Numbered from the stretch's first letter, positions 11,901-24,644 are shown. The stretch is 47,360 nucleotides of DNA from Streptomyces griseus (GCA_002154345.1 MUNB01000069.1:1-47360); one strand, 5' to 3'. Made by a program: numbers and translations. The notes: a model not told the origin generated them from the letters alone.

Positions 11901-14900
11901 GACCTGCTGACGCGGTACGCCGTCGTCGTCCGGGAAGACGGTGCGCAGCGCCTCGTGGCGGGCGACCAGGTCGCCGAGGGCCAACCGCAGCGCGTCGCCG
12001 TCGAGTTCGCCGGTGAGCCGGACGGCCAGGGAGACGCTGCCGCCGGCCGACTCGAACCGTTCGAGGAACCAGAGCCTGCGCTGCCCGAAGGAGAGCGGCA
12101 CCTGCGCCGGCCGCGCCAGCGGGGTGAGGGCACGCCGGGCCTGAGCGGCGTCGTCGAGTGTGCGGTCGAGCGCGGCGACGGTCGGATGCTCGAACAACGC
12201 ACGGACCGGCAACTCCACACCCAGCACCGACCGCACCCGGCTCACCAACCGCGTCGCCAACAGCGAATGACCACCCAGATCGAAGAACCCGTCCTCGACC
12301 CCTACACCCTCAACCCCCAACACCTCACCGAACAGACCACACAGAATCTCCTCCCGCGCACTCCGCGGACCACGACCCCCCACCACCAACTCCGGCACCG
12401 GAAGCGCACGCCGATCCAACTTCCCGTGCACCGTCAACGGCAGAGCATCCAGCACCACGAACGCCGACGGCACCATGTACTCCGGCAGCACACCCGCCAC
12501 CCGCTCCCGCAGCGCCGCCACATCCACCGCACCGCCCGCACCGGCCTCCGGCACGACGTACGCCACCACCGCGCGCACACCCGGGCGGTCCTCGCGGACG
12601 ATCACGGCCGCCTGGTCCACCGCCGGGCTCTCCAGGACCGCCGCCTCGATCTCACCGAGCTCGATCCGGAAGCCGCGCAGCTTCACCTGGTCGTCGACAC
12701 GACCGACGAACTCAAGCTCCCCGTTCGGCAGTTGGCGCACCACATCACCGGTGCGGTACATACGCGAACCGTCCGTCGCGAACGGATCCGCCACGAACCG
12801 CGAAGCCGTCAGATCCGGACGGCCGAGGTAGCCACGGGCGAGGCCGGGACCGGACACGTACAGCTCACCGGCGACACCGGGAACGACCGGCCCGAGCGAG
12901 GCGTCCAGCACATAGGCGTGGGTGTTCCAGACGGCACGGCCGATCGGCGGCGGCGTACGGCGGTCCGACGGGGCCAGCGGCTCGCTCATGGTGGCGCAGA
13001 CGGTGGTCTCGGTCGGCCCGTACGCGTTGATCATCCTGCGGTCGCGCGACCACCGGTCGACCAGCGCGGCGGAGCACGCCTCACCGGCCACGGTCAGCAC
13101 CATGCCGGCGGGCAGCCCGTCGTCGTCCAGGGCGGCGAGCGCGGCGGGCGAGATCGTCGCGTGCGTGATGCGCTGCCGTGCGATCACCCCGGCCAGACCG
13201 GACCGCCCGGCGCCCGGCAGCAGCCGGTCCGCCGGCGCCAGGACCAGCGTGGAGCCGGACAGCAGCGCGAGGCACAGCTCGGAGAAGGCCGCGTCGAAGC
13301 TCGGCGAGGCGACCTGGAGGATCCGGCTGCCCTCCTCGACCGCGAACCGCTCGATCTGGCTTCCGGCGAGGTTGGCGACGCCGCGGTGCGTGACCACGAC
13401 GCCCTTCGGACGGCCGGTGGAACCGGAGGTGTAGATGACGTACGCGGGACTGTCCGGCGTCAGCTGCGCGCGCCGCTCGTCCGCCGCCGGACGGTGGCCC
13501 GGCCGGCGCAGGGCGATGTCGCCGCCGAGGACCAGCGCGGGCGTGCCGGTGTCGAGCTCCGGCAGCCGGCGGCCGGTCACCGCGTCCACCAGGAGCAGTA
13601 CGGGCCGCGCGTCACCGACGACGTACGCGATGCGTTCGGCCGGATACGCCGGATCGATCGGCAGGTAGGCGGCCCCGGCCTTGGCAACGGCGAGCACGGC
13701 CACCACCTGGTCGACGGAGCGCGGCAGCAGCAGGCCGACGATGTCCTCCGGGCCGATGCCGCGCTCGATGAGCAGCCGGGCCAGGCGATTGGCCCGTGCG
13801 TCGAGTTCGGCGTACGTCAGCTCGACGGAGTGGTCCTCCGTCTCCTCGTACACCACGGCCGCCGTGTCCGGCGTCCGTGCCGCCTGCATCTCGAACAGGT
13901 CCGGGAACGGCAGGAGTTCGACGTACCGCCGGGACTGCCGCCGGTCCTGGACCAGCTGTTCCGCCTCGGCGTCGGTGAGGACGCCGACGCGCCCGACGGG
14001 CCGGTCCGGCTCCGTCACGATCAGGCCGAGCAGGGCGTGCAGCCGGTCGCCGATGGCCTCGACACGGTCGGCGGTGAAGCGCTCCGGCCGGTAGTCGAAG
14101 CGGAGTTCGAGCTCGTCGCCCGGTACGACGGCGAGCGAGAGCGGATAGTGGGCGGCGTCGCGCACGCGCGCGTCGGTGGCCCGCAGTCCGGTGCCCGGCA
14201 GGTCGAGCGTCGACGGGTCGAGCGGATAGTTCTCGAAGACGAGCAGGGTGTCGAAGAGCTCGCCGAGGCCGGTCCGCGCGGCGATGCCGGACAGCCCTAC
14301 GTGGTGATGATCCATCAACTCGGCCTGCTGGTCCTGGATCTGCTCCAGCAGTCCGACCAGCGACAGGGCCCGGGCCCGCTCCAGTGCGACGCGTACCGGC
14401 AGCGTGTTGCTGAACAGTCCGGTCATGTCCTCGACGCCGGGCAGATCGGCGGGCCGGCCGGAGACGGTGGCGCCGAAGACGACGTCCTCACGGCCGGTGA
14501 GCCGGGCGAGCAGCAGAGCCCACGCACCCTGGAGGACGGTGTTCACGGTGAGTCCGCGCGAGCGGGCCCAGGTGTGCAGCTCGGCGGTGAAGGCCTCGGG
14601 CAGCCGGACGGACAGCCGCTCCGGCAGGCCGGAAGAGTCCGGTGCCCGCTCGTCGGAAGCCACGGCACCGGCGGAGTCGGCGGAGCCGAAGGCTTCGGCG
14701 AGGAGCGTCGGCTCGTCGAGACCGGCGAGCGCGGTGCGCCAGGCCTCCTCGGCGGCCGGACGGTCCTGCGCTGCCAGCCAGTCGAGATGGTCGCGGAACT
14801 GCGGGGCCGGAGCGAGGTGCGCCCCGTCGCCGCCGTGCGCGTACAGCTCGAACAGCTCCCGCACGACGACCGGCACCGACCAGCCGTCCCAGAGGAGGTG

Positions 14901-17900
14901 GTGGTTGGTGAGGACGAGGCGGTGGCGGTTGTCGCCGAGGCGGATCGCGGTGAAGCGGAGCAGCGGCGGCCGCGCCGGATCGAAGCGGTGGGCACGGTCC
15001 TCGTCCAGGATCCTGTCCGCCAGGTCCTCCTGCTGGACGGCACCGATGCCGCGGAGGTCGACGTCCGTCCACGGCACCTCGGTGACGGCCGGTACCACCT
15101 GCACCGGCCGGCCGGACTCCTGGTTCAGGAAACCGGCGCGCAGATTGGGCCGGCGGCGCAGCAGCGCGGCGGCGGCGCGGCGCATCGTCTCCGTGTCCAG
15201 GTCGCCTTCGAGGTCGAAGACGAGCTGGATGGTGTAGAGGTCGGGCGACTCGGTGTCGTACAGCGCGTGGAAGTGGAGTCCTTCCTGCAACGGTGCGAGC
15301 GGCAGTACGTCGTCCAGCCCCGGATACGTCGCCTCCAGCGCCTCGATCTCCGCCTGCGACACCTCCGCCAGCACGTCGGAAGGGGTCAGACCACCGGCAC
15401 CGGGCTCACCTGCCTCCTGGACCAAGGCCTCCAGGACACCGACCCACAGACGGGCCAGCTCCTCGACCTCGCCGTCGCCGAACACCCCACCAGGCCACGC
15501 CCAGACCGCCGACAGCACCGGACCGCCTGCGCCGTCCAGCGCCAGGGCGTTGACCTCCACCGCGTGCGGCATCCGCATCGACGGATCGACACCACCACCG
15601 ACGCCTCCCGACTCACCGACGGGCAGCCAGTCGTCCTCACCGGACCGGAAGCGGCCCAGGTAGTTGAACCCGACCTGCGGTTCCGCCAGCCCTGCCAACG
15701 CCTCGGAAGCAGCGGGGTCCAGGTACCGCAGCAGACCGAAGCCCATACCCCGGTCCGGCAGCCCGCGCAGGGTCTCCTTCACCCGCTTCACCGCAGCGCC
15801 GACGTCCACCCCGTCGACGTCGAGCCGCACGGGGTAACGGCTCGTGAACCACCCGACCGTCCGCGACAGATCCCAGCCGTCGAGCAGCTGCTCGCGTCCA
15901 TGCCCCTCAAGATCCACCAGCACATGACCGCCACCACCACGACGCCGATCACGCCACTGGGACACCGCCACGCCGAGCGCGGCGAGCAGAACTTCCTCAA
16001 CTCCCGCGCCCCACACACCGGGAACCCAGGACAGCAACCCCTGCGACACCTCGGCCGGAACTTCCACCGTCACCGAACCCGCAGTGCCCGCGACATCCAC
16101 CACCGGGTCCAGCGCACGCGAGCCCAACAGCCCATCAGGCTCGGCCAATACGCCCTGCCACAGCGCCAGCTCACCGGCACGGTCCGCGGCCAGCTCCGGC
16201 AGCATCCCGGCCCAGGCCCGGTACGACGTCCCCACCGGCTCCAACGCCACCGGCCCACCGGCCGCAACCTGCCGCCACGCCGCTTCCAGGTCCGGCAGCA
16301 ACACCCGCCAGGACACACCGTCGACCGCCAGGTGATGCACCACCCACAACAACCGGCCCGCACGCCCCGCACCCGCGTCGAACCACACGACCTGCACCAT
16401 CACACCCGACACAGGGTCCAGTCGGCCCCGCGCCGCATCCGCCTCCACACGGACCAGCTCCGACAACACACCCCCGTCCCCACCCGACACATCAACCCGC
16501 CGCACACACCCCTCGACCGGAACCGAACCAACGGCCCCGACCTCAAGACCCCAACCACCATCCGCCCCGACCAACAACCGCAGCCGCAAAGCGTCGTGAT
16601 GATCCACCACACCCTGAACCGCCGCGCTCAAAGCACCCAGACCCACACCACCCGGCACCGACACCAACACCGACTGATGAAAACCACTCACACCAGAGCC
16701 CAGCCCCCGCAGCCACTCCACCACCGGAGGCACCACCACCTCACCCACACCACCACCGGGCAGATCGGCAGGACCGGCCACCGGCTCCTCGCCGCGCTCC
16801 TCCAGCTCGGCGGCCATGGCCTCGACGGTCTTCAGGCGGAAGACGTCGCGGGGGCGGAGTGACAGGCCGGACCTGCGGGCCCGGCCCGCGACCTGGATGG
16901 ACATGATGCTGTCGCCGCCGAGGTCGAAGAAGCTCGCATCGGCCGCCACCTCGTCCAGCCCCAGCACCTGCGCGAACAGCCCGCACAGCAGTGCTTCGGC
17001 CGGAGTGCGCGGTCCACGGCCACCGCCCGCCGATCCGGCGAAGTCCGGGGCCGGAAGCGCACGCCGGTCCAGCTTCCCGTTCGGATTCAGCGGCAGCGCG
17101 TCCAGCACCACGAACGCCGACGGCACCATGTACTCCGGCAGTGCGCCCGCGACCCGCCCCCGTACCGCCGCCACATCCACCGCACCGCCGCCCGCGCCGC
17201 CCTCCGGCACGACGTACGCCACCACGGCACGCACGCCCGGACGGTCCTCGCGCACCACCACGGCGGCGCTGCCGACACCGGGGTGACCGGCGACGGCCGC
17301 CTCGATCTCGCCCAGCTCCATACGGAAGCCGCGGACCTTCACCTGGTCGTCGGCGCGGCCCAGGTACTCCAGCTCACCATCGGCCGACCACCGCACCACA
17401 TCACCGGTCCGGTACATCCGCGCACCACCGTCACCACCGCCGTCACCGGCGAACGGATCCGCCACGAACCGCGAGGCCGTGAGCGCCGGCCGGCCGCCGT
17501 AGCCACGCGCCAGACCGGGCCCGGCGAGATAGAGCTCTCCCCGGACACCCGGGGGCACCGGTCGCAGCCCGGCATCGAGGACGTACACGCGTCGGTTGCT
17601 GATCGGGCGGCCGATCGGCGGTGCGGCCGGAACAGGGCCGTCACCGGCGAACCATCCGGTGGAGTAGACCGTCGCCTCGGTGGGTCCGTAGAGGTTGGCG
17701 ATCCTGGCGTCCGGCATGGTGCGGCGGATCCGGTCCACCAGGCGGGCCGGCAGCGCCTCGCCCGCCAGGACCACCAGTCCGGCGCTCACCGCCGGGCCGG
17801 AGTGCGTCAGCACCTGGTCGAGGGCGGACGGCACCGCGCTCACCAGTGAGCCGGACCAGGTGTCGTACGGCTCGTCGGCGAGCGCGAGCACATCGCGCAC

Positions 17901-20900
17901 CACCTCGGTGCAACCGCCGGACAGGAGCGGCCCGAAGACCTCGAAGACCGACACGTCGAAGTTGAGCGAGGTCGAGAACAGGACCCGCGACAGCGCCTCG
18001 GCGCCCAGTTCCTCCTCGGCCCAGGAGGCGAAGCCGACCACGCTCTCGTGGCTGACGACGACGCCTTTCGGGCGGCCGGTGGAGCCGGAGGTGTAGATGA
18101 CGTACGCCGGGTTCGCGGGCCGCAGCGGCAGGATCCGGTCCGCGTCCGTCAGCGGCGCTCCGGACTCGGCGCGCAGCGCGGCGGCGGTCGTGCCCGCGTC
18201 CAGCAGGAGGCGCGGGGTGCCGGTGTCCGGCAGGTCGGCGGCCACGGCGGAGGTGGTCAGTGTCAGCACCGGAGCCGCGTCCTCCAGCAGGAACGCGATC
18301 CGGTCCGCCGGATAGCCGGGGTCCACCGGCAGATACGCGGCACCTGCCTTCAGCACCGCCAGTACGGCGACGAGCAGATCGGCCGAGCGCTCCATGGCGA
18401 CCGCGACGAACTGCTCCGGGCCCGCCCCCCGGGCGACGAGCAGCCTGGCCAGCCGCGACGCACGGTCGTCCAGCTCGGCGTAGGACACGGCGGCGCCCTC
18501 GAAGCGGACGGCCACGGCGTCCGGGGTGGCGGCGGCCTGGCGCTGGAACGCGTCGGCGACCGTGCCGTCCGGCACCGCTGCCGCCGTGTCGTTGCGGTGG
18601 ACGAGGAGCTGCTCGCGTTCGGCCGCGGTGAGCAGGTCGATCCGGCCGGTCGGCCGGTCGGTGCCGGCGGCGACCGCGTCGAGGACGGCGAGCAGTCCGT
18701 TCAGGAAGCGCCCGGCGCGCTCCTCGCCGATGAGGTCGGTGCGGTAGCCGAGGCGCAGGTGCAGACGGTCGCCGGGAACGGCGATCAGGGTGAGCGGATA
18801 GTGCGTGGTGTCACCGCCGTCGATGCCGGTGACGCGGAGCCGGCCGTCCGGGGTGCCGAGGTCGAGCGCGTCGACCGGGTAGTTCTCGAACACGGCGATG
18901 GAGTCGAAGAGTTCGCCGTGTCCGGCCAGCCGCTGCACATCGGTCAGCCGGACGTGCTGGTGCGGCATCAGCCTGGCCTGTTCGTCCTGCACGGCCGTGA
19001 GGAGTCCGGCGAGGCTGTCGGCGGGGCGGACCCGGACGCGTACCGGCAGGGTGTTGATGAAGAGGCCGACCATGTCCTCGATGCCGGGCAGATCGGCGGG
19101 GCGGCCGGAGACGGTGGCGCCGAAGACGACGTCCTCGCGGCCGGTGAGCCGGGCCAGCGTCAGACCCCAGCTGCCCTGCACCACGGTGTTGAGCGTGACG
19201 CCGAGCGCACGGGCGCGCGCGGCGACGGCCCGCGTCTGCTCCTCGGTGAGCTCGACGCGGAGCTGTTCGGAGACCGGGGCTGCCACGGAGGCCGGATCGG
19301 CCGGGTCGGCGGAACCGGCGGAACCGGCGGTGCCGAAGGCTTCGGCGAGGAGCGTCGGCTCGTCGAGTCCGGCGAGCGCGGTGCGCCAGGCCTCCTCGGC
19401 GGCCGGGCGGTCCTGCTCGGCCAGCCGGCCGAGGTGCTCGCGGAAGGCCGTGACCCGGGGCAGAGCGGTGGTGTCGCAGCCGTTGGCGTACAGGGCGAAC
19501 AGCTCGCGCATCAGGACAGCGGTCGACCAGCCGTCGAGGAGCAGGTGATCGTAGGTGAGGACCAGGTGGTGGCGGTTCTCGCCGAGGCGGATCGCGGTGA
19601 AGCGGAGCAGCGGCGGCCTGGTCGGATCGAAGCGCCGCGCGCGGTCCTCGTCCAGGATCCGCCCGAGGGCCGCGTCGCGCTCCGCTGCGTCCAGCTCGCT
19701 CACATCCCGCTGGGACCAGGGCAGTTCGACCTCGGAGGCGATGACCTGGACCGGAGCGTCCAGCCCTTCGTGCACGAATCCGGCGCGCAGCCCCGCGTGC
19801 CGTTCCAGGAGCGCTTCGGCGGCATGGCGCATCGCGCGGAGGTCGAGGCCGCCTTCGAGATCGAGGCCGATCTGCACGGTGTACGCGGCGGAGCCCGCGT
19901 CCTCGTCGAGCGCGTGGAAGTGGAGTCCTTCCTGCAACGGTGCGAGCGGCAGTACGTCGTCCAGCCCCGGATACGTCGCCTCCAGCGCCTCGATCTCCGC
20001 CTGCGACACCTCCGCCAGCACATCCGAGGGCGTCAGACCACCGGCACCGGGCTCACCGGCCCCGGCCACCAAAGCCTCCAGGACACCGACCCACAGACGG
20101 GCCAGCTCCTCGACCTCGCCATCGCCGAACACACCACCAGGCCACGCCCACACAGCCGACAGCACCGAACCACTCGCGCCGTCCAGCGCCAGGGCGTTGA
20201 CCTCCACCGCGTGCGGCATCCGCATCGACGGATCGACACCACCACCGACGCCTCCCGACTCACCGACCGGCAGCCAGTCACCCTCGCCGCCGGCACCGCC
20301 GGACCGGAAACGGCCCAAGTAGTTGAATCCGACCTGCGGTTCCGCCAACGCCGACAGCACCTCGGAGGCGCCGGGCTCCACGTACCGCAGCAGACCGAAC
20401 CCGACACCCCGGTCCGGCAGAGCCCGCACGGCCTCCTTCACCCGCTTCACCGCAGCGCCGACGTCCACCCCGTCGACGTCCAGCCGCACGGGGTAACGGC
20501 TCGTGAACCACCCGACCGTCCGCGACAGATCCCAGCCGTCGAGCAGCTGCTCGCGTCCATGCCCCTCAAGATCCACCAGCACATGACCGCCACCACCGCG
20601 CCACTGGCTCACCGCCACGCCCAAAGCGGCCAGCAACACCTCTTCGACCCCGGCCCCCCACACACCGGGAACCCAGGACAGCAGCCCCTGCGACACCTCG
20701 GCCGGAACTTCCACCGTCACCGAACCCGCAGTGCCCGCGACATCCACCACCGGGTCCAGCGCACGCGAACCCAACAGCCCATCAGGCTCGGCCAATACGC
20801 CCTGCCACAGAGCCAGCTCACCGGCACGGTCCGCGGCCAGCTCCGGCAGCATCCCGGCCCAGGCCCGGTACGACGTCCCCACCGGCTCCAACACCACCGG

Positions 20901-23900
20901 CCCACCGGCCGCAACCTGCCGCCACGCCGCCTCAAGATCCGGCAGCAGCACCCGCCACGACACACCGTCGACCGCCAGGTGATGCACCACCCACAACAAC
21001 CGGCCCGCACGCCCCACACCCGCGTCGAACCACACCACCTGCACCATCACACCCGACACAGGATCCAACCGGCCACGAGCCGCATCCGCCTCCACACGGA
21101 CCAGCTCCGACAACACACCCCCGTCCCCACCCGACACATCAACCCGCCGCACACACCCCTCGACCGGAACCGAACCAACGGCCCCGACCTCAAGACCCCA
21201 ACCACCATCAGCCCCGACCAACAACCGCAACCGCAAAGCGTCGTGATGATCCACCACACCCTGAACCGCCGCGCTCAACGCACCCAGACCCACACCACCC
21301 GGCACCGACACCAACACCGACTGATGAAAACCACTCACACCAGAGCCCAGCCCCCGCAGCCACTCCACCACCGGAGGCACCACCACCTCACCCACACCAC
21401 CACCGGCCTCGGAGCCGAGTGCGGCGACCGTGCGGCCGGCGTCCTCCACCGCGGCCTCCGCGATGGCCTCGACGGTCTTGAGGCGGAACACATCACGCGT
21501 GGTCAGCACCAGGCCCTCGGTGCGGGCGCGGCTGACGAGCTGGATGGACATGATGCTGTCGCCGCCGAGGTCGAAGAAGCTCGCATCGGCCGCCACCTCG
21601 TCCAGCCCCAGCACCTGCGCGAACAGCCCGCACAGCACCGCCTCACGCGCCGTCCGCGGCGCGCGGCCGCCCGCCGCCGCGCCGCCGAAGTCCGGCGCCG
21701 GAAGCGCACGCCGGTCCAGCTTCCCGTTCGGGCTCAGCGGCAGCGCGTCCAGCACCACGAACGCCGACGGCACCATGTACTCCGGCAGCACACCGGCCAC
21801 CCGGCCGCGCAGCACGGACACGTCCACCGCTCCGCCCGCACCACCGACACCACCGGCCTCCGGCACCACATACGCCACCACCGCCGGTGATCCCGGGCGG
21901 TCCTCGCGGACGATCACGGCCGCCTGGTCCACCTCCGGGTTCGCCAGGACCGCCGCCTCGATCTCGCCGAGCTCGATCCGGAAGCCGCGCAGCTTCACCT
22001 GGTCGTCGGCGCGGCCCAGGTACTCCAGGTCGCCACCCGCCGTCCACCGCACCACATCACCGGTCCGGTACATCCGCGCACCGCCACCACTGCCGTCACC
22101 ACCGCCCTCACCACCGCCGTCACCGGCGAACGGATCCGCCACGAACCGCGAAGCCGTCAGGCCCGGACGGTGCAGGTAGCCACGGGCCAGCTGCACGCCC
22201 GCGAGATAGAGCTCTCCCGGTGCTCCGGCCGGTACCGGGCGCAGCCGCGCGTCCAGGACGTACAGCCGGGTGTTCCACACCGGGCGGCCGATCGGCACGG
22301 ACGGGGTCTTGTCGTCGGGTCCGCACTGCCACCAGGTCACGTCGACGGACGCCTCGGTCGGCCCGTACAGGTTGTGGAGTTCCGGGCCGGGGCCGGGACC
22401 GTCGCCGGTGAGCACGGTGTGGAAGCGGTCGCGCAGCGGGGCCGGCAGCGCCTCGCCGCTGCAGATCACGCGGCGCAGGCCGGTGCAGCCGGCGGCGGCG
22501 GGCTCGGCGAGGAACGCCTGGAGCATGGACGGTACGAAGTGCGTGGTGGTGACGGACCGGGCCTGGATCAGCTCGGCGAGGTACAGCGGGTCCTTGTGTC
22601 CGTCCGGGCGCGCGACGACGAGCGCCGCTCCGGTGATCAGCGGCCAGAAGAACTCCCAGACGGAGACGTCGAATCCGGACGGCGTCTTCTGGAGCACCCG
22701 GTCCTCTGCCGTGAGCCGGTAGTGGTCCTGCATCCACAGGAGCCGGTTGACGATGCCGGCGTGCGGGACGACCGCGCCCTTCGGGCGGCCGGTGGAGCCG
22801 GAGGTGTAGATGACGTACGCCGGGTGGGCGGGCAGCGGAGCCGGAAGCGGTGCGGCGTGGTCCGGGGCGTGGGCAACGAGCAGCGCGGCGGTGTCGTCGG
22901 TGTCGAGGACCAGGCGCGGGGTGCCGGTCTCCGGCAGGTCGGCGGCCACCGTGGAGGTGGTCAGCGTCAGCACCGGAGCCGCGTCCTCCAGCAGGAACGC
23001 GATCCGGTCCGCCGGATAGCCGGGATCCACCGGCAGATACGCGGCACCGGCCTTCAGCACCGCAACCAGCGCCACGACGAGTTCGACGGAACGCGGCACG
23101 GCGACCGCGACGAAGCGCTCCGGGCCGACGCCCCGGCCCACGAGCAGGCGGGCCAGCCGCGCCGCGCGGTCGTCCAGTTCGGCGTAGGAGAGGGCGGTGT
23201 CCTCGAAGAGGACGGCGACGGCGTCCGGGGTGGCGGCGGCCTGCGCGGTCAGCAGCTCGGTGAGCGTGACGGCCGGTACCTCGTGGCCGGTGTCGTTCCA
23301 GGTGTCCAGCAGCAGTCGCCGCTCGTCCTCGTCGACCAGGCCGAGCGTGCCGAGGACCTGGTCGGGTCCTCCGGCGGCCAGCTCGCGGAGGTAGCGCAGG
23401 AAGCGGTGGAGGTGCGCGTCGATCGCGTCCGGTGTGTAGAGCTCCGGGTTGGCGTCGAGGTCGATCTGCAGACCGTTGCCGTCGGTCCGGTCGTAGACGA
23501 CCACGGACATGTCGTCGGCCGGTCCGACGGACAGGTTGTGGACGACGGCGCGGTGCCCGCCGAAGGTCAGGTCGTAGTCGAACATCATGATGTTGACCTG
23601 CGGTCCGACCAGCCGCTGGTCGTCGGCGAGGAGGTTCAGGTCGCGGCGCAGGTCCTCGTACCGGTAGCGCTGGTGCCGCAGGTCGCCGCGCATGGCGGCG
23701 GAGGTGTGGCGCAGCAGCTCGCCGACGGTCATGTCGTCGTGCGGTGCGAGGCGCAGCGGCAGGACGTTGGAGACCATGCCGGGGGCGGTGCGCGCGGTGC
23801 GGCCGAGCCTGGTGGTGACCGGCAGGCCGAGGACGATCTCGTCGCCGCCGGTGCAGCGCTGCAGATACGCGGCGAAGGCGGCGGCCAGCAGCGGCGGCCA

Positions 23901-24644
23901 CGGCACCTCGGCGGCGCGGGCCAGGTCGCGCAGTGCATCGGCCGACGTCCGGTCGAGGTGCGCGGTGCGGCGTTCGAGGCGGTGCGGGGTGGCGGGGCGG
24001 CCGCCGGAGAGGCCGGCGGGCTCCGGTGCGCCGGCCATCCGGTCCGTCCAGTACGCGCGGTCGGCGGCGAAGCGGTCGGAGGCGCGGTACGCGGTGTCGG
24101 CGTCGATCAGCGCCGTGAGCGGGACGAAGGGCGTCGGCGTCGGCTCGTCCCCCGCCGCCAGCGCGGTGTAGACCTCGGCGGTCCGCCGGGCCACCAGCGA
24201 GACGGTGAAGCCGTCGACGGCGCTGTGGTGGTAGGCGTGCAGCCACAGGTGGTGGTCGTCCGCCAGCCGGAACAGGACGAAGTCGAAGAGCGGATCGCGG
24301 CGGATGTCCTTCGGTGTGGCCAGCAGGTCCCGCATCCGCAGTTCCGCCGCCGCGCGCGGATCCGGCTCCGCCGAGACGTCCAGGACCGGAAGGCGCCAGT
24401 CGCCGACCGGGGCGATCCGCTGCCGGGGGCCGTCGGAGGTGTCCGTGAACCGCACGCGCAGGCACTCCGCCTCGGCCAGCACGCGCAGCAGCGCGGCCTC
24501 GAAGACCGCCGCGTCCACCCGGCCGCGGATCTCCAGGTACTCGCCGGCGTTGTAGATGACGTTGGCCGGGTCGAGTTCCTGCGCGAACCAGATCCCGGAC
24601 TGCGCGGCGGTCAGCGGCAGGAGAAGGTCCTGGACGTCGGACAA
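4062..24644 (-). CDS. Five-module NRPS with starter C domain
   Basis: A peptide synthetase of about 6860 residues. Domain order with approximate residues: C1 8-440, A1 485-977, T1 1028, E1 1082-1532; C2 1557-2002, A2 2052-2529, T2 2575, E2 2632-3076; C3 3105-3552, A3 3609-4075, T3 4125; C4 4179-4619, A4 4669-5135, T4 5185; C5 5239-5679, A5 5732-6209, T5 6259, E5 6312-6805; acidic tail to 6860. C1 begins [14 protein letters not shown] with HHSAVDG and has no upstream module, so it should accept the acyl group made by the 26-38 kb operon. The start is uncertain: TTG at 24644 directly precedes the C domain ([11 protein letters not shown]), while an in-frame ATG at 24749 would add 35 residues. 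The tail ([10 protein letters not shown]) looks like a docking donor for the next NRPS, whose GTG overlaps this stop. No thioesterase domain is present, so release happens further downstream. Confidence 0.95.
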   Translation of the reverse strand: MSDVQDLLLPLTAAQSGIWFAQELDPANVIYNAGEYLEIRGRVDAAVFEAALLRVLAEAECLRVRFTDTSDGPRQRIAPVGDWRLPVLDVSAEPDPRAAAELRMRDLLATPKDIRRDPLFDFVLFRLADDHHLWLHAYHHSAVDGFTVSLVARRTAEVYTALAAGDEPTPTPFVPLTALIDADTAYRASDRFAADRAYWTDRMAGAPEPAGLSGGRPATPHRLERRTAHLDRTSADALRDLARAAEVPWPPLLAAAFAAYLQRCTGGDEIVLGLPVTTRLGRTARTAPGMVSNVLPLRLAPHDDMTVGELLRHTSAAMRGDLRHQRYRYEDLRRDLNLLADDQRLVGPQVNIMMFDYDLTFGGHRAVVHNLSVGPADDMSVVVYDRTDGNGLQIDLDANPELYTPDAIDAHLHRFLRYLRELAAGGPDQVLGTLGLVDEDERRLLLDTWNDTGHEVPAVTLTELLTAQAAATPDAVAVLFEDTALSYAELDDRAARLARLLVGRGVGPERFVAVAVPRSVELVVALVAVLKAGAAYLPVDPGYPADRIAFLLEDAAPVLTLTTSTVAADLPETGTPRLVLDTDDTAALLVAHAPDHAAPLPAPLPAHPAYVIYTSGSTGRPKGAVVPHAGIVNRLLWMQDHYRLTAEDRVLQKTPSGFDVSVWEFFWPLITGAALVVARPDGHKDPLYLAELIQARSVTTTHFVPSMLQAFLAEPAAAGCTGLRRVICSGEALPAPLRDRFHTVLTGDGPGPGPELHNLYGPTEASVDVTWWQCGPDDKTPSVPIGRPVWNTRLYVLDARLRPVPAGAPGELYLAGVQLARGYLHRPGLTASRFVADPFAGDGGGEGGGDGSGGGARMYRTGDVVRWTAGGDLEYLGRADDQVKLRGFRIELGEIEAAVLANPEVDQAAVIVREDRPGSPAVVAYVVPEAGGVGGAGGAVDVSVLRGRVAGVLPEYMVPSAFVVLDALPLSPNGKLDRRALPAPDFGGAAAGGRAPRTAREAVLCGLFAQVLGLDEVAADASFFDLGGDSIMSIQLVSRARTEGLVLTTRDVFRLKTVEAIAEAAVEDAGRTVAALGSEAGGGVGEVVVPPVVEWLRGLGSGVSGFHQSVLVSVPGGVGLGALSAAVQGVVDHHDALRLRLLVGADGGWGLEVGAVGSVPVEGCVRRVDVSGGDGGVLSELVRVEADAARGRLDPVSGVMVQVVWFDAGVGRAGRLLWVVHHLAVDGVSWRVLLPDLEAAWRQVAAGGPVVLEPVGTSYRAWAGMLPELAADRAGELALWQGVLAEPDGLLGSRALDPVVDVAGTAGSVTVEVPAEVSQGLLSWVPGVWGAGVEEVLLAALGVAVSQWRGGGGHVLVDLEGHGREQLLDGWDLSRTVGWFTSRYPVRLDVDGVDVGAAVKRVKEAVRALPDRGVGFGLLRYVEPGASEVLSALAEPQVGFNYLGRFRSGGAGGEGDWLPVGESGGVGGGVDPSMRMPHAVEVNALALDGASGSVLSAVWAWPGGVFGDGEVEELARLWVGVLEALVAGAGEPGAGGLTPSDVLAEVSQAEIEALEATYPGLDDVLPLAPLQEGLHFHALDEDAGSAAYTVQIGLDLEGGLDLRAMRHAAEALLERHAGLRAGFVHEGLDAPVQVIASEVELPWSQRDVSELDAAERDAALGRILDEDRARRFDPTRPPLLRFTAIRLGENRHHLVLTYDHLLLDGWSTAVLMRELFALYANGCDTTALPRVTAFREHLGRLAEQDRPAAEEAWRTALAGLDEPTLLAEAFGTAGSAGSADPADPASVAAPVSEQLRVELTEEQTRAVAARARALGVTLNTVVQGSWGLTLARLTGREDVVFGATVSGRPADLPGIEDMVGLFINTLPVRVRVRPADSLAGLLTAVQDEQARLMPHQHVRLTDVQRLAGHGELFDSIAVFENYPVDALDLGTPDGRLRVTGIDGGDTTHYPLTLIAVPGDRLHLRLGYRTDLIGEERAGRFLNGLLAVLDAVAAGTDRPTGRIDLLTAAEREQLLVHRNDTAAAVPDGTVADAFQRQAAATPDAVAVRFEGAAVSYAELDDRASRLARLLVARGAGPEQFVAVAMERSADLLVAVLAVLKAGAAYLPVDPGYPADRIAFLLEDAAPVLTLTTSAVAADLPDTGTPRLLLDAGTTAAALRAESGAPLTDADRILPLRPANPAYVIYTSGSTGRPKGVVVSHESVVGFASWAEEELGAEALSRVLFSTSLNFDVSVFEVFGPLLSGGCTEVVRDVLALADEPYDTWSGSLVSAVPSALDQVLTHSGPAVSAGLVVLAGEALPARLVDRIRRTMPDARIANLYGPTEATVYSTGWFAGDGPVPAAPPIGRPISNRRVYVLDAGLRPVPPGVRGELYLAGPGLARGYGGRPALTASRFVADPFAGDGGGDGGARMYRTGDVVRWSADGELEYLGRADDQVKVRGFRMELGEIEAAVAGHPGVGSAAVVVREDRPGVRAVVAYVVPEGGAGGGAVDVAAVRGRVAGALPEYMVPSAFVVLDALPLNPNGKLDRRALPAPDFAGSAGGGRGPRTPAEALLCGLFAQVLGLDEVAADASFFDLGGDSIMSIQVAGRARRSGLSLRPRDVFRLKTVEAMAAELEERGEEPVAGPADLPGGGVGEVVVPPVVEWLRGLGSGVSGFHQSVLVSVPGGVGLGALSAAVQGVVDHHDALRLRLLVGADGGWGLEVGAVGSVPVEGCVRRVDVSGGDGGVLSELVRVEADAARGRLDPVSGVMVQVVWFDAGAGRAGRLLWVVHHLAVDGVSWRVLLPDLEAAWRQVAAGGPVALEPVGTSYRAWAGMLPELAADRAGELALWQGVLAEPDGLLGSRALDPVVDVAGTAGSVTVEVPAEVSQGLLSWVPGVWGAGVEEVLLAALGVAVSQWRDRRRGGGGHVLVDLEGHGREQLLDGWDLSRTVGWFTSRYPVRLDVDGVDVGAAVKRVKETLRGLPDRGMGFGLLRYLDPAASEALAGLAEPQVGFNYLGRFRSGEDDWLPVGESGGVGGGVDPSMRMPHAVEVNALALDGAGGPVLSAVWAWPGGVFGDGEVEELARLWVGVLEALVQEAGEPGAGGLTPSDVLAEVSQAEIEALEATYPGLDDVLPLAPLQEGLHFHALYDTESPDLYTIQLVFDLEGDLDTETMRRAAAALLRRRPNLRAGFLNQESGRPVQVVPAVTEVPWTDVDLRGIGAVQQEDLADRILDEDRAHRFDPARPPLLRFTAIRLGDNRHRLVLTNHHLLWDGWSVPVVVRELFELYAHGGDGAHLAPAPQFRDHLDWLAAQDRPAAEEAWRTALAGLDEPTLLAEAFGSADSAGAVASDERAPDSSGLPERLSVRLPEAFTAELHTWARSRGLTVNTVLQGAWALLLARLTGREDVVFGATVSGRPADLPGVEDMTGLFSNTLPVRVALERARALSLVGLLEQIQDQQAELMDHHHVGLSGIAARTGLGELFDTLLVFENYPLDPSTLDLPGTGLRATDARVRDAAHYPLSLAVVPGDELELRFDYRPERFTADRVEAIGDRLHALLGLIVTEPDRPVGRVGVLTDAEAEQLVQDRRQSRRYVELLPFPDLFEMQAARTPDTAAVVYEETEDHSVELTYAELDARANRLARLLIERGIGPEDIVGLLLPRSVDQVVAVLAVAKAGAAYLPIDPAYPAERIAYVVGDARPVLLLVDAVTGRRLPELDTGTPALVLGGDIALRRPGHRPAADERRAQLTPDSPAYVIYTSGSTGRPKGVVVTHRGVANLAGSQIERFAVEEGSRILQVASPSFDAAFSELCLALLSGSTLVLAPADRLLPGAGRSGLAGVIARQRITHATISPAALAALDDDGLPAGMVLTVAGEACSAALVDRWSRDRRMINAYGPTETTVCATMSEPLAPSDRRTPPPIGRAVWNTHAYVLDASLGPVVPGVAGELYVSGPGLARGYLGRPDLTASRFVADPFATDGSRMYRTGDVVRQLPNGELEFVGRVDDQVKLRGFRIELGEIEAAVLESPAVDQAAVIVREDRPGVRAVVAYVVPEAGAGGAVDVAALRERVAGVLPEYMVPSAFVVLDALPLTVHGKLDRRALPVPELVVGGRGPRSAREEILCGLFGEVLGVEGVGVEDGFFDLGGHSLLATRLVSRVRSVLGVELPVRALFEHPTVAALDRTLDDAAQARRALTPLARPAQVPLSFGQRRLWFLERFESAGGSVSLAVRLTGELDGDALRLALGDLVARHEALRTVFPDDDGVPRQQVLDFWVPGLGLVDVTEDEVARELRDAVSVPVDLAVDPPLRARLLRLGEREHVLSLVVHHIAADGWSLAPLARDLSAAYAARLAGGVPEWRPLPVQFADYTVWQREVLGDETDPESPIARQLSYWYETLSGLPDEIDLPADRPRPPVPGYRGGTVEFAFDAGLHRRLTALAREANVSLFMVVQAGLAALLHRLGAGSDIPLGTPVAGRTDEALDDLVGFFVNTLVLRTDVSGDPTFRELLERVRETDLAAYAHQDVPFERLVEVLNPARSLARHPLFQVMLALQNAPEAALRLPGLSVEPLPPAQGDAKFDLGIELVERHGPDGAPDGLQGLAHYSADRFDEDTVRLLTDRFGRWLAAAAEAPGTRVGALDVLSAAERDTVLHRWNATGHDLPDSTLPALFEAQAARTPDAVAVVAGDQELTYAELNARSNRLARLLAGRGAGPESLVAVAVPRSVSWLVAFLAVAKAGAGYLPVDPAQPGARIERMIADARPVLVLTEGADGEEASAFSAAPLAVSVAALRTDEAERLAAGLAATDLTDGERTTGLRPEHPAYVIYTSGSTGVPKGVVVTHGSIGNLAAVHIDRLDVDGASRVLQAVSTTFDPSVADTVMALLSGAALVLADPRRHVVGDQLAEAIDRYAVTHVQLAAPVLATVPDAGLDTLRCIVTGGEACSAELVARWARGGRRVVNAYGPTEMTVATTMTGPLTGASTPPIGRAVWNTRAYVLDASLGLVAPGVAGELYVAGAGLARGYLGRPDLTASRFVADPFAVDGSRMYRTGDVVRQLPDGQFEFVGRVDDQVKIRGHRIEPGEVEAVVAAVDGVGQAAVVVREDPARGAYLVAYAVPGSTGADGALDVSVLRERVAGVLPEYMVPSAFVVLDALPLTVHGKLDRRALPVPELVVGGRGPRSAREEILCGLFGEVLGVEGVGVEDGFFDLGGHSLLATRLVSRVRSVLGVELPVRALFEHPTVAALDRTLDDAGTARTALAPADRPDAVPLSFAQRRLWFLNRFEENSSAYNVPMAVRLTGELDPDALRRALGDVLARHEALRTVFPDDRGRPRQLVLPAGLPDVRVEPAAEDGLSATLAEAANTGFALDRELPLRVRVFRTGEQEHVLLLVLHHIAADGWSLAPLARDLSAAYTARLAGEAPRWRPLPVQYADYTVWQREVLGDEGDPESPIARQLSHWYETLSGLPDEIALPADRPRPQTPSRIAGSVGVDLPAAVHQQLTALAREANVSLFMVVQAGLAALLHRLGAGDDIPLGSLIAGRTDEALDDLVGFFVNTLVLRTDVSGDPTFRELLERVREADLAAYAHQDVPFERLVEVLNPTRSLARHPLFQVMLSFQNAENAELALPGLSVEPLRIGLDAAKFDLSFNLEERLDASGAPGGIGGRIEFAAELFDAETVETVSARLVRLLSAAAADPGRPVGALDIAGPGELERVVEEWGRGRGELPLSDATPAALFAAQAARTPDATAVVAADATLTFAELDARAGRLAGALAARGVTAECLVATALPRSAALVTAILAVLKAGGGYVPLDPAHPAERIGRILDRTRPRLVLTGPDGMPDGVRTGVEVLTPAEVLTLSGPADQEDATGTGTGTVTGAVDARIPDASAVRSDAPAYVIHTSGSTGTPKGVVVSHRSLSGLFRSMRERVYGPSSGGAPLRAAHFASFSFDASVDQLLWLFDGHELHLLDEDTRTDPERLLRYLADHRVDALSTTPSYAARLVDRGLLDLPHGLRALALGAEAVPEPLWRRLAATPGLAAFNLYGPTECTVDSVVARIGAGRPVIGRPVPDTAALVLDGRLRPVLPGVTGELYLSGPALARGYVREPALTAGRFVACPYGPAGRRMYRTGDLVRWRDGQLEYVGRADDQVKIRGFRVELGEVESTLAGRSGVLQAAAVVREDRPGVRQLAAYAVARPGVPLDPARLRAELARELPDYMVPATVTVLDALPLTTSGKVDRRALPAPRTGGDSGGRAPRPGREELLARLFAEVLGRDEVDAESSFFDLGGDSIVSIELVSRARAHRLVISPRDVFRHRTVAALAAAATEQEGVGGVDPEDIAVGDVEPLPIVHDLWQRGGPSDGVNQATLLTVPPDLGEERLVAAVRTLLDHHGALRLRLTVDGEERRLTVGAPGSVAAGPLVRRCAVAEADGERLAGLIRSEGEAARGRLAPEAGVLVQAVWFDAGPDRSGRLLLVLHHLAVDGVSWRILVPDLVTAWQATAGLGADGSGAAGSGASGLGADGPSAAGPDGSKDSATAATAATAVLPPEGTSFRRWTQHLVRLAEDPARLAELPLWRRMSAGPDPRLGSRPLDPARDTVSSLRSVTVELAADRTEPLLTTVPSVFRAGVNDVLLTALTLALAHWRERTGRERGTGALVELESHGREDLVDGVDLSRTVGWFTSSHPLWLDPGPLDVAEALAAGPAAGRALKRVKEQLRAVPDHGIGYGLLRRLNAATAAELSGAPAPQIGFNYLGRFSADPVGGHWTPAPETGALPDHADPASPLPHVLEINAAAHDGADGPRLSTTLSWPDGLLTEAEVRELAESWLRALEALVTHARNPDAGGWTPSDVALTSLTQSQIDHVLAGDDEDDEEDEEDDMDSFWRDAR
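8963..9332 (-). repeat. Duplicated T-domain segment, copy in module 4
   Basis: About 370 bp covering the end of A4, T4 and the linker to C5 matches 12148-12515 with only a handful of mismatches by eye, while the flanks diverge sharply. It reads as a recent gene-conversion or module-duplication tract. The block also uses more GTG, GGT and GTT codons than its surroundings. Confidence 0.85.
9000..12130 (-). other. NRPS module 4 (C-A-T), substrate unassigned
   Basis: The pocket reads [42 protein letters not shown]. Asp235 is kept, so an alpha-amino acid is expected. Pro236 and Gln278 do not match any code I can name; the end of the code is loosely like some aromatic codes. The C domain begins [12 protein letters not shown] with HHIAADG, the LCL type, in agreement with the lack of an E domain in module 3. 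Confidence 0.78.
12148..12515 (-). repeat. Duplicated T-domain segment, copy in module 3
   Basis: Partner of 8963-9332 at an offset of 3183 bp. The encoded T3 and T4 domains are identical through [26 protein letters not shown] and [15 protein letters not shown]. Confidence 0.85.
12190..15390 (-). other. NRPS module 3 (C-A-T), probably aromatic amino acid
   Basis: The pocket reads [41 protein letters not shown]. It is one residue away from DASTVAAVCK, the code reported for Tyr and beta-hydroxy-Tyr domains, so an aromatic residue is the best guess. The C domain (HHLLWDGWS) is of the type that follows an epimerase. The carrier is [11 protein letters not shown] with no E domain, so the residue should stay L. 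The T-domain DNA is almost identical to that of module 4. Confidence 0.72.
15262..16758 (-). repeat. Duplicated E-domain segment, copy in module 2
   Basis: About 1.5 kb covering the E2 domain and the first residues of C3 is nearly identical to 19909-21405. Differences are scattered substitutions plus two small indels (for example a short RR-containing insertion after SQWR in E2). The block has a codon style of its own, rich in GTG, GGT and GGG, compared with the surrounding C and A domains. Confidence 0.88.
15430..20000 (-). other. NRPS module 2 (C-A-T-E), D-residue, substrate unassigned
   Basis: The pocket reads [41 protein letters not shown]. The first six positions resemble what I recall for piperazate-activating domains, but positions 322-331 do not, and no piperazate-forming enzymes are visible in the window, so I leave it unassigned. 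The C domain carries DHLLLDG, where the first His of the HHxxxDG motif is Asp; the second, catalytic His is kept. An E domain nearly identical to that of module 1 follows, so the product should be a D residue. Confidence 0.8.
19909..21405 (-). repeat. Duplicated E-domain segment, copy in module 1
   Basis: Partner of 15262-16758, offset about 4647 bp, that is, one module length. It covers E1 and the start of C2 up to [11 protein letters not shown]. The third E domain of the same protein (module 5) does not share this DNA. Confidence 0.88.
20060..24644 (-). other. NRPS module 1 (C-starter, A, T, E), predicted D-Ser
   Basis: The pocket reads D-V-W-H-I-S-L-V-D-K: FDVSVWE gives D, V and W; THFVPS gives H278; VICSGE gives I299 and S301; [11 protein letters not shown] gives L322, V330 and D331. 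This matches the standard Ser code closely. The carrier is LGGDSI, the form normally paired with epimerases, and a full E domain with [10 protein letters not shown] follows, so the residue should be D-Ser. The first C domain has no upstream partner and is the point of N-acylation. Confidence 0.85.

Noticed and set aside
15430-20000. Piperazate as the module 2 substrate
   Set aside because: Only the first part of the pocket code is similar, from memory, and no piperazate biosynthetic enzymes are in the window.
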